Source: CAYLZW01 sp964388085 (GTDB lineage: Bacteria > Myxococcota > UBA727 > CAYLZW01). From it: a stretch of DNA of 13,224 nt. A program made the position numbers and the translations under genes. How positions within the stretch are numbered: the first letter of the stretch is position 1; each line of letters begins with the position of its first letter. The stretch lies in contig CAYLZW010000154.1 of NCBI GenBank assembly GCA_964388085.1, positions 1 to 13,224 on the forward strand, read 5' to 3'. Positions 6,817 to 13,224 of the stretch are shown here, piece by piece. A model generated the notes under the pieces. It ran no database searches, was not told the DNA's origin, and saw only the letters and a list, made by a program, of their open reading frames with translations.

Positions 6817-7794
6817 TCACAACGTCGGTGCCTGCAGGAAACGCCGCGCGACGCCTTGCACGCGTTCGGCGACCGGGCCCGCCACCGGCGTGAAGTCGCG
6901 CCCCATGACGCGCTCGGTGAGCGACCAGTAATGGGCGGCCAGGTCCACGCGAACGTCGTCGCTGAGGGCGGGCGGGGGCCCTTCGCCGAGATAGCCGCGC
7001 TCCTCGCGCAGCCAGCGGCGGAGGCGCTCTTTGTCGAGCATCTCGGGGGTCTCGGCGCGCGCCATGCGCTCGTCATAGCTGGCCGCGATCCAGTAGCGCG
7101 AGGAGTCCGCGGTGTGCACCTCATCGATGAGCGTGACCCGCCCGTCCACGAGGCCGAATTCATACTTGGTGTCGACGAGGATGAGCCCGCGTTCACGCGC
7201 CCGCTCGCTGCCCAGGCGATAGAGCGCGAGCGAGCGCTCCACCACCTCGTCGAGCTGCGCCTGGGTGACCACGCCGCGCGCGACGAGCGCCGCCGGCGAG
7301 CAGGGCTGGTCGTGCTGGCCGACCTGTTCCTTGGTCGTCGGCGTCACGAGCGGCGCCTCGAAGCGCCCGTGCGCAGGGACGCTCGCGTCGACCCGCAGCC
7401 CGTAGGCGCTCCCTCGCGTCTCGGGCGGCTCACGCAGCAGGGAGCCCGCGAGGTAGCCACGCACGACGAGCTCGAAGGCGAAGGGCGTGGCCTTCTTCAC
7501 CCGCATGACCTGCGGATCCGGCCGCTCCACGAGGTGCGTCGGCACCACGTCCTTCGCGAGCTCGAGCCAGAACACGGCCTGCTCGGTCAGGAGCGCGCCC
7601 TTGTAGGGGATGGTGCCGAGCACGACGTCGTAGGCGCTCACGCGATCGGTGGTGACGAGGAGCAGCTCGTCACCGCGCTGGTAGATCTCCCGCACCTTGC
7701 CGTGCCGCGCAGGCGCCGGCTGCGTGCAGCGCTCGAGCGTGTGCGCGAGCTGGGCGCGGCAGAGCTCTCTCGTCCTCGTGGTTGGCGTCGGCAC
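6817..7794 (-). CDS. purC: SAICAR synthetase (phosphoribosylaminoimidazole-succinocarboxamide synthase)
   Basis: PurC joins aspartate to CAIR with ATP hydrolysis in de novo purine synthesis. The 325-residue product is longer than the ~240-residue E. coli type and matches the ADE1-like ~300-residue form. Motifs include HGKVREIY (31-38), TTDRVSAYDVVLG (48-60), FELVVRGYLAGSLLRE, and VDTKYEFGLVDGRVTLIDEVHTADSSRYW split over about 210-240; the region DKERLRRWL follows. The start is GTG 7794, because GAGGTGA lies 5 bases upstream. The alternative GTG 7803 sits inside that ribosome site, and ATG 7869 has none, so a longer form is less likely. It is divergent from the spermidine-synthase-like gene across 102 bp and is followed by the DUF4388 gene after 70 bp. 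No PurR-type operator was seen. Confidence 0.95.
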   Translation of the reverse strand: MPTPTTRTRELCRAQLAHTLERCTQPAPARHGKVREIYQRGDELLLVTTDRVSAYDVVLGTIPYKGALLTEQAVFWLELAKDVVPTHLVERPDPQVMRVKKATPFAFELVVRGYLAGSLLREPPETRGSAYGLRVDASVPAHGRFEAPLVTPTTKEQVGQHDQPCSPAALVARGVVTQAQLDEVVERSLALYRLGSERARERGLILVDTKYEFGLVDGRVTLIDEVHTADSSRYWIAASYDERMARAETPEMLDKERLRRWLREERGYLGEGPPPALSDDVRVDLAAHYWSLTERVMGRDFTPVAGPVAERVQGVARRFLQAPTL

Positions 7795-7861
7795 GTCGGT
7801 CACCTCGGGGGATCGCGGCTCGAGGGCAGGTGCCGCGTTCTGGCGGCGGCCGGGCACCCGG

Positions 7862-7890
7862 TTGGGCATTCCGTAGGAGGGGCATACAGT
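7862..7890 (+). promoter_or_regulatory. Candidate promoter for a leaderless transcript of the spermidine-synthase-like gene
   Basis: TTGGGC (7862-7867) and TACAGT (7885-7890) are separated by 17 bp. The first matches TTGACA at only three positions, the second TATAAT at four. The -10-like element ends 6 bases before ATG 7897, so the predicted start of transcription falls on or next to the start codon. A GGAGGGG run (7876-7882) lies 14 bases from the ATG, too far to be a normal ribosome site. Confidence 0.35.
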
Positions 7891-7896
7891 CCTGGC

Positions 7897-8724
7897 ATGC
7901 CCACGGCCGCCCGCACGATGCCTCGGCTGCGCGAGGAGATCGAGCGCGTCGTGACGCCTTACAACGACATCGTCGCGCGGCGGGTCGGCGAGCGCGTCGA
8001 TCTCGACGTCGAGGGGGCCACCTTCGCCACCTGGCACCCGCGACACCTGCTGACCGGCTACTCCTGGGACGCCCTCACCGCCGCCTGCCTGCTCCACGAG
8101 GGCGGCCCGCCGAAGCGCGTGCTGCTCCTCGGGCTCGGCGGCGGCACCATGCTGCGCCAGCTCAAAGCGCTCGTGCCCGAGCTGGTCGCGGTCGCGGTCG
8201 AGATAGACGCCCTCGTCGTGGACCTCGCGCGCAAGCACATGGAGCTCGACAAGCTCGGCGCCGAGATCGTCATCGATGACGCCTACGCCTTCATCGAGCG
8301 CAGCAGCGAGCGCTTCGACGTGGTGGTGGACGATCTGTTCCTCACCGGCACCCACGACGTCGAGCGCTCCGCCATCCCCGAGGGCCACGTGCTCGAGCGC
8401 ATGTGCGCGCTGCTCGAGCCAGGAGGCGCGTTCGCGGCGAACCTCATCACCGACTCCGGCCACCGCAAGGTCCGCCGCGCCGCCCGCCAGGCCTTTCTAC
8501 AGACCTTCGCCGAGGTCCGGTCGGTGAAGCCTCCACGAGGGCTGAACGAGGTCCTCGTCGGCGCCCAGGCCCTCGGCCCCCCAAAGCAGGTCAAAGCGCT
8601 GAGCGCGTCGTTCCAGCAGCCGAAGGATCGCGATCGCTGGCTGCAGCTCCGCTACACGAGCCTGCAGACAGCCTCGTCGTCAGGAAAACCCAGCGCCAAG
8701 GCGCGAAAGCGCCACGACCAGTAG
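7897..8724 (+). CDS. Spermidine-synthase-fold SAM-dependent transferase, function unknown
   Basis: The 275-residue protein has the Rossmann SAM-binding core of the spermidine synthase/PABMT superfamily. Motif I is VLLLGLGGGTMLRQL (about 74-88), the acidic strand end is VEID near 101-104, IVIDDAYAFI near 125-134 is the base-binding region, and VVVDDLF near 144-150 is the catalytic-loop position. Classical SpeE has GGGDG in motif I; here GGGTM lacks that Asp, so polyamine synthesis is doubtful and a methyltransferase role is possible. There are no membrane segments, unlike the membrane-fused members of the family. ATG 7897 is the first plausible start and gives a complete N terminus; no ribosome site is well placed (see the leaderless promoter). 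The last ~11 residues (PSAKARKRHDQ) are encoded by 8-bp repeat DNA. It converges on the SDR gene with 30 bp between stops. Confidence 0.88.
   Translation: MPTAARTMPRLREEIERVVTPYNDIVARRVGERVDLDVEGATFATWHPRHLLTGYSWDALTAACLLHEGGPPKRVLLLGLGGGTMLRQLKALVPELVAVAVEIDALVVDLARKHMELDKLGAEIVIDDAYAFIERSSERFDVVVDDLFLTGTHDVERSAIPEGHVLERMCALLEPGGAFAANLITDSGHRKVRRAARQAFLQTFAEVRSVKPPRGLNEVLVGAQALGPPKQVKALSASFQQPKDRDRWLQLRYTSLQTASSSGKPSAKARKRHDQ
8693..8716. repeat. Single-arm copy of the 8-bp-unit repeat inside the 3' end of a gene
   Basis: Three tandem 8-base units, GCGCCAAG (8693-8700), GCGCGAAA (8701-8708) and GCGCCACG (8709-8716), match the left-arm unit of the hairpins at 3984-4066 and 12534-12615. No complementary second arm follows in the 30-bp convergent gap. 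The repeat forms the final codons of the spermidine-synthase-like gene, whose stop TAG is at 8722-8724. Confidence 0.6.
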
Positions 8725-8754
8725 CCGTGTCCCTGGCCGTAGCCCGCGCCGTAA

Positions 8755-9537
8755 TCAACGACGATGGATCGCCCGCGTCCCCGCCTGGTCCGTCGCGAGG
8801 ATCAACATTCGGTCCACACACATCCGCCGCGGCCGGGTCAGCGCGAACGCCGCGCAGTCCGCGACATCCTCCGCCGTCATGGGAGTGAGCCCCTCGTACA
8901 CCTTCTTCGCCTTCGCGACGTCACCGAGCCGGACGAGCGAGAACTCCGTCTCGACGAGCCCGGGGTCGAGCGTGATGACGCGGATGTCCTTGCCGAGCAG
9001 CTCGAGCCGCAGCGACGTCGCGAACGCCTGCACCGCGGCCTTGGCGGCGCTGTACACATTGCCGCCCGCGTAGGGCTCGACGCCGGCGACGGAGGCCACC
9101 ATCACGATGTCGCCGTGGTCTCGCGCGACCATGCCGCGCGCGACCTTCTGCGTGATGCGGAACAGGCTGCGGACGTTCGTGTCGAGCGTCCAGTCCCAGT
9201 CGTCGGGGTCCGCGTCGATGACGTGGCCGACGCCCTTGGCGCCGCCGGCGTTGTTGACGAGGATGGTGCAGCTCCCCGCCTGGCGCTGGCCCTCCGCGAG
9301 GAAGGCGTCGACGCTGGCGTCGTCGTTGACGTCGAGGGGCAGGGCGACGACGGTGGCGCCGTCCGCGCGCTCCTTGCAGGCGCGCGCGACCTCGGCGAGC
9401 CGCCCCTGACGGCGCGCGCCGAGGACGACGCTGGCGCCGTGCTCGACGAGGCGCAGCGCGCAGGCGGCGCCGATGCCGCTCGACGCGCCCGTGATGTAGG
9501 CGACCTCTCCGTCGAGCCTTCTGCCAGCCAGCGACAC
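8755..9537 (-). CDS. Short-chain dehydrogenase/reductase (SDR), YdfG-like
   Basis: A classical NAD(P)-dependent SDR of 260 residues, close to the usual 250. Motifs are TGASSGIG (16-23, dinucleotide binding), GARR (40-43; the Arg pair suggests NADP preference), NNAG (95-98), catalytic Asn121, Ser149, Tyr162 and Lys166 (YSAAK). The end (CVDRMLILATDQAGTRAIHR) resembles the YdfG-type group that oxidises 3-hydroxy acids such as L-allo-threonine; the substrate is inferred only from that resemblance. The start is GTG 9537, because AGGAGG lies six bases upstream on the minus strand. An in-frame extension upstream exists but adds an Arg-rich, unconserved-looking stretch. It is divergent from argS and convergent with the spermidine-synthase-like gene, so it is probably monocistronic. 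Confidence 0.93.
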   Translation of the reverse strand: MSLAGRRLDGEVAYITGASSGIGAACALRLVEHGASVVLGARRQGRLAEVARACKERADGATVVALPLDVNDDASVDAFLAEGQRQAGSCTILVNNAGGAKGVGHVIDADPDDWDWTLDTNVRSLFRITQKVARGMVARDHGDIVMVASVAGVEPYAGGNVYSAAKAAVQAFATSLRLELLGKDIRVITLDPGLVETEFSLVRLGDVAKAKKVYEGLTPMTAEDVADCAAFALTRPRRMCVDRMLILATDQAGTRAIHRR

Positions 9538-9837
9538 GATGAACCTCCTGCTGGCGCCGCCGGGCCGCGGCGCGAGCGGACTGTAGCGGGACCGCGAGAG
9601 AACGGTACCCCGCTCGCTCGTCACCTCGTGAACCGGTTGCTATCGCCCTCGCTGGATCCGGCGCGAACCCGGCCCTGGACGGAGGGTCGAAGGCATGATT
9701 CGCGTGGCGCTCGCGAGAGCGGGCAGGAGAATTTTTGACCGCCCATCCGCGGGCGCGCACACTGGCGCAGCATGGAGCCCGACGTCGCCATTCGGCGTCG
9801 GCGCGGCTCCCGGAGGCGCCCTCGAGGCACGAAGGCG
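9538..9837. other. 300-bp divergent intergenic region between the SDR gene and argS
   Basis: No gene is supported here; open frames on both strands are weak and Arg-rich. On the minus side it holds the SDR ribosome site (AGGAGG, about 9544-9549) and a lone -10-like TACAGT read from 9585 to 9580 with no good -35. On the plus side it holds the argS promoter candidate at 9735-9763. No tRNA or riboswitch-like structure was recognised. Confidence 0.6.
9735..9763 (+). promoter_or_regulatory. Candidate sigma70-type promoter for argS
   Basis: TTGACC (9735-9740) matches the -35 consensus at five of six positions and is preceded by a T-run. It is followed 17 bp later by a weak -10-like CACACT (9758-9763). 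Transcription would start near 9770, giving a leader of about 68 nt to ATG 9838. The same position would make ATG 9772 almost leaderless. Confidence 0.4.
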
Positions 9838-11634
9838 ATGAAGCAACTGGTCGAGGCCGTCGTCGAGAAGACGCTGCAGGCGCTGCGAGAGCAGGGCACG
9901 TTGACGCTGGCGGCCATGCCGGCGTTCAGTGTGGACGCGCCGAAGAACCCCGAGCACGGTGACTACGCGGTGAACGTCGCCATGACGCTCGCCAAGGCGG
10001 AGAAGAAGAAGCCGCGTGACATCGCGCAGGCCATCGTCGACCACCTCGTCGACGACGAGGGCGCGGTCGCGTCCGTGCAGATCGCGGGGCCGGGCTTTCT
10101 GAACTTCCGGCTCTCGGACCGCGTCATCCAGCGCACGGCGCGCGAGGTGCTCGCCGCGGGAGAGCGCTTCGGCTGGCGCAGGGAGAAGAGCGGTAAGCGG
10201 GTGCTCGTGGAGTTCGTGTCCGCGAACCCGACGGGGCCGCTGCACCTCGGGCACGCGCGCGGCGCCTACGTCGGCGACGCCGTCGCTCGTCTGCTCACGG
10301 CCGCCGGCCACGACGTCACCCGCGAATTCTACGTCAACGACTTCGGCAAGCAGGTGGAGACCCTCGGCCGGAGCGTGCACGCGCGCTACCGCGAGCTGTT
10401 CGGGGAGAAGGTCAGCCTCGACAAGGGCGAGTACCCGGCCGACTACGTCATCGACATCGCCAAGACGCTGCGGGGCGAGGACGGCGACCGCTGGCTCGGC
10501 AAGGCGCCCGAGGAGTGGATGCCTCGCTGCGTCGAGATCGGCATCCGCGAGAACCTGAAGGCGGTGAAGGCCACGCTCGAGACGCTCGACATCCGCTTCG
10601 ACGTGTGGGCGAGCGAGGCCGCGCTGCACGAGGCAGGCAAGCCGCTCGCCATCGTCGACGAATACCGCGCGGCGGGGAAGACCTACGTGGCCGAGCGCGC
10701 GCGCGGCAGCGAGGACAAGGAGCGCCGTGAGGGCTCGAAGGCCGCGCACTACGCCGAGCAGCAGAAGGGCGGCACGTTCCTCGAGACCAGCGCGCTCGGC
10801 GACGAGGAAGACCGCGTCATCCTGCGGCACGACGGTACGCCGGTGTACCTGACCGCGGACCTCGCGTACCACCGCGAGAAGTTCGAGCGTGGCTTCGATC
10901 GCATCATCGACGTGTGGGGCGCCGACCACGCGGGGCACGTGCCGCGCATCCGCGCCGGTATGCGGGCGCTCGGCCTCGACGACAAGAAGCTCGAGTTCCT
11001 GCTCGTGCAGATCGTCCGCTTGCTGCGAAACGGCGAGGAGGTGCGCATCTCCAAGCGCTCGGGCGAGCTGTACGAGCTGAAGGAATTCGTCGACGAGGTC
11101 GGCAAGGACGTGGCGCGCTTCGTGTTCCTGATGCGCAGCCCGAACGCGCAGTTCGACTTCGACCTCGAGGTCACGCAGCAGCAGTCGAGCCAGAACCCGG
11201 TGTTCTACGTGCAGTACGGGCACGCGCGCACCGTGAACGTGATGAAGAAGGCGGAGGAGAAGGGCGTCCCCTTCGTCGGCCCGGGCGCGCTAACGGACGC
11301 GCAGCTCTCGACGCTGGTGCTGCCCGAGGAGCGCACGATCCTGAAGAAGCTGGCGGCCTTCCCCGACGTGGTGGCCGGCGCCGCGGACGCGCTCGAGCCG
11401 CATCGCGTGCTCTATTACGCCCAGGACCTCATCGGCGACTTCCACGCCTACTTCACGAAGTACAAGCACAGCGAGCGCATCGTCTCCGACGACGAGAGCA
11501 AGACCCAGGGTCGGCTCGCGATGGTGGCGGCGCTCCGGCAGACGCTGAAGAACGCGCTCGGCATCCTCGGCATCGAGGCGCCCGACCACATGACGCATGA
11601 GCAGACCGCGTCCCCCGACGAGGACGAGGGATAG
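9838..11634 (+). CDS. argS: Arginine--tRNA ligase
   Basis: ArgRS, a class I synthetase, charges tRNA(Arg). The 598-residue product begins with the ArgRS N-terminal tRNA D-loop-binding domain (residues 1-~95, ending VQIAGPGFLNFRLSD). The catalytic core has HLGH (136-139) in ANPTGPLHLGHARGAY, then FYVNDFGKQ (164-172), and WGADHAGHVPRI. As in many ArgRS enzymes there is no canonical KMSKS; the loop is VRISKRSGE in the region RLLRNGEEVRISKRSGE. The C-terminal DALR anticodon-binding domain ends in GILGIEAPDHM plus a short acidic tail. ATG 9838 is favoured (GAGG and GAAGG just upstream). The in-frame ATG 9772 would add 22 mainly basic residues not expected in the family, though a promoter position makes it possible. 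The SPOR gene follows after 45 bp. Confidence 0.97.
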   Translation: MKQLVEAVVEKTLQALREQGTLTLAAMPAFSVDAPKNPEHGDYAVNVAMTLAKAEKKKPRDIAQAIVDHLVDDEGAVASVQIAGPGFLNFRLSDRVIQRTAREVLAAGERFGWRREKSGKRVLVEFVSANPTGPLHLGHARGAYVGDAVARLLTAAGHDVTREFYVNDFGKQVETLGRSVHARYRELFGEKVSLDKGEYPADYVIDIAKTLRGEDGDRWLGKAPEEWMPRCVEIGIRENLKAVKATLETLDIRFDVWASEAALHEAGKPLAIVDEYRAAGKTYVAERARGSEDKERREGSKAAHYAEQQKGGTFLETSALGDEEDRVILRHDGTPVYLTADLAYHREKFERGFDRIIDVWGADHAGHVPRIRAGMRALGLDDKKLEFLLVQIVRLLRNGEEVRISKRSGELYELKEFVDEVGKDVARFVFLMRSPNAQFDFDLEVTQQQSSQNPVFYVQYGHARTVNVMKKAEEKGVPFVGPGALTDAQLSTLVLPEERTILKKLAAFPDVVAGAADALEPHRVLYYAQDLIGDFHAYFTKYKHSERIVSDDESKTQGRLAMVAALRQTLKNALGILGIEAPDHMTHEQTASPDEDEG

Positions 11635-11679
11635 GAGAACGTGCATGACGCAGGGATGTGAGGCCCAAGGAGCGCATCG

Positions 11680-12519
11680 ATGGCGAGCATGAGCGACACG
11701 ATGCCCCCAAGGAGCGTGGCCACGCAGGCGATGTGGGGTTACGCGAAGGCCAGCGCCTCCGCGCTCGTGCTCGGCGCCGCCTTTGGCGGTGGCCTCCTGT
11801 TCGGCGCCGCGGACGACGACGACGCGCAGCCCGCGCAGCCCGCGCTCGCCGCGGCCGACGCCAGCACCGACAAGCTCGAGGCCGTGCAGCAGAAGCTACG
11901 CCTCGCCTTTCACAAGGAGCTGACCGGCGCCCCGCGCGACAAGCCCCACGGCACACCGGTCACGCCGACCGACATCGTGCACACGGCGGCCGCGCACGCC
12001 GTGCCGGCCGCGAGCCCGGTGCCCGAGGCCGAAGAGGCCTCGAGCGGCACCGAGCCCCCGGAGTCCGCGCCGAAGGCCGCCGCGCCCGCGATCGCCGCGG
12101 CGACGCAGGACGACGCCGACGACCAGGCGCCGGCCAACGCCGAAGAGCTGGAAGAGCTGATGGCGACGCCGCCGAAGGCCGAGACCGAAGCCGATCGCAC
12201 GCGCGTCGCCCGCGCGATCGCGAGGGTGCTCGGCGACGACGCGGCCCCAAGCGCCCCGGACGTCGTCGAGAAGGCCAAGCAGATCGCGGCAGCCGAGCAG
12301 CCGCGCTACGCCGTGCAGATCGCGTCCACCCCGAGCGAGGAGGGCGCCGCCGCGCTCGTCGAGAAGCTGCGCGGACAAGGCCACGAGGCGCGCATCTCGA
12401 AGGTGGACCTGCCCGAGAAGGGCGCGATGTTCCGCGTTCGCATCGGCGGCTTCACGTCGAGGGACGCAGCTTCGGCGTACCGGGAGAAGCTGGGCGAGGG
12501 GTTCGTCATCGGGGAGTGA
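11680..12519 (+). CDS. SPOR-domain membrane protein
   Basis: The 279-residue protein has a short cytoplasmic N terminus, one hydrophobic segment at about 19-42 (ALVLGAAFGGGLLFGA), and then a long low-complexity Ala/Pro/Glu/Asp-rich linker to about residue 205. A C-terminal SPOR domain follows (about 208-279: RYAVQIAS, then EEGAAALVEKLRGQGHEARIS, then MFRVRIGGFTSRDAASAYREKL). SPOR domains bind glycan strands lacking stem peptides and bring proteins such as FtsN and DamX to the division septum, so a periplasmic septal or envelope role is inferred; no FtsN-specific motif was recognised. Start ATG 11680 has AAGGAG seven bases upstream. It lies 45 bp after argS and is probably co-transcribed. The 31-bp hairpin 14 bases downstream may end the transcript. 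Confidence 0.9.
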   Translation: MASMSDTMPPRSVATQAMWGYAKASASALVLGAAFGGGLLFGAADDDDAQPAQPALAAADASTDKLEAVQQKLRLAFHKELTGAPRDKPHGTPVTPTDIVHTAAAHAVPAASPVPEAEEASSGTEPPESAPKAAAPAIAAATQDDADDQAPANAEELEELMATPPKAETEADRTRVARAIARVLGDDAAPSAPDVVEKAKQIAAAEQPRYAVQIASTPSEEGAAALVEKLRGQGHEARISKVDLPEKGAMFRVRIGGFTSRDAASAYREKLGEGFVIGE

Positions 12520-12533
12520 GCTGCGAAGAAAAG

Positions 12534-12615
12534 TCTCGCGCCGAGCCGCCAAGCCGCCAAGGAAAACACAATGAGTGGTTCCTTGGCGGCTTGGCGGCTT
12601 GGCGCGAGATTGTTG
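12534..12615. repeat. Near-perfect 31-bp hairpin of 8-bp units (copy 2), between argS-SPOR and dnaK
   Basis: The right arm is CTTGGCGG (12582-12589), CTTGGCGG (12590-12597) and CTTGGCGC (12598-12605), followed by GAGATTGTTG. The left arm is TCTC, GCGCCGAG (12538-12545), CCGCCAAG (12546-12553), CCGCCAAG (12554-12561) and GAA. Arms 12534-12564 and 12579-12609 pair over 31 bp with one G:T mismatch and a 14-base loop. It lies between convergent genes and shares unit length, unit number and outer flank with copy 1. It could act as a two-way terminator, but there is no clean T-run, and its tandem-unit build is unlike an ordinary terminator. Confidence 0.92.
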
Positions 12616-12644
12616 CGGTTCGCGTTGCGGGTGACCCTTGCGGA

Positions 12645-13224
<580 letters not shown>

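Noticed and set aside
5460..6893. A 477-codon open frame antisense to the DUF4388 gene
   Set aside because: The product is a repetitive Leu/Glu/Arg/Val sequence typical of antisense frames. The sense frame has a recognisable domain and clean gene boundaries.
7804..7869. Longer PurC starting at ATG 7869 or GTG 7803
   Set aside because: Neither has a ribosome site, the added residues are not PurC-like, and GTG 7794 has GAGGTGA at good spacing.
9640..11223. A 527-codon open frame antisense to argS
   Set aside because: It mirrors the argS codon pattern in GC-rich DNA, its product is low-complexity Leu/Val/Arg/Ala, and argS is unmistakable on the other strand.

Overview
The window is about 13 kb of GC-rich, densely coding bacterial chromosome. 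It looks like core-genome housekeeping DNA rather than a mobile or defence island. Several things suggest a high-GC Gram-negative, most likely Myxococcota or a related delta-proteobacterial lineage: a DUF4388 protein, a probable lipoprotein, a SPOR-domain protein, Ala/Pro/Glu-rich linkers, and hairpin repeats between convergent genes. The lineage is inferred from gene style, since no rRNA or other marker is present. I see no insertion sequences, phage genes, CRISPR array, tRNA or rRNA genes.

Layout. (1) 1-3952, plus strand: the 3' end of an unidentified gene (tentatively a predicted aminopeptidase) overlaps an RluA-type pseudouridine synthase by 4 bp. Next come a secretory/membrane orphan with its own candidate extended -10 promoter, glutamyl-tRNA synthetase (gltX), and nucleoside diphosphate kinase (ndk), which follows a short 12-bp tandem repeat. 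(2) 3953-5405: a long hairpin built of 8-bp units, then on the minus strand a possible 37-codon ORF and a probable lipoprotein gene. The lipoprotein's 5' coding end overlaps head-to-head with a plus-strand TrmL-like tRNA methyltransferase. (3) 5412-7794, minus strand: purC followed by a DUF4388 protein, probably one transcript, converging on trmL with only 6 bp between stop codons. (4) 7897-8724, plus: a spermidine-synthase-fold protein, divergent from purC and possibly leaderless; its C-terminal codons overlie a one-armed version of the hairpin repeat. It converges on a minus-strand SDR oxidoreductase (8755-9537). (5) 9838-12519, plus: arginyl-tRNA synthetase (argS) and a SPOR-domain membrane protein. 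(6) A second, nearly perfect 31-bp hairpin of the same 8-bp-unit family, then the 3' end of dnaK on the minus strand.

Function. Most genes serve translation and nucleotide supply: two aminoacyl-tRNA synthetases, two RNA-modification enzymes, NDP kinase and SAICAR synthetase, with DnaK at the edge. The less explained genes are the membrane orphan before gltX, the lipoprotein, the DUF4388 protein, the spermidine-synthase-like protein and the SPOR protein.

I did not find a convincing new multi-gene system. The most interesting signals are non-coding or architectural: the family of hairpins with three 8-bp units per arm at convergent gene ends, the repeat that has become part of a protein tail, and the 5'-5' overlap of divergent genes.
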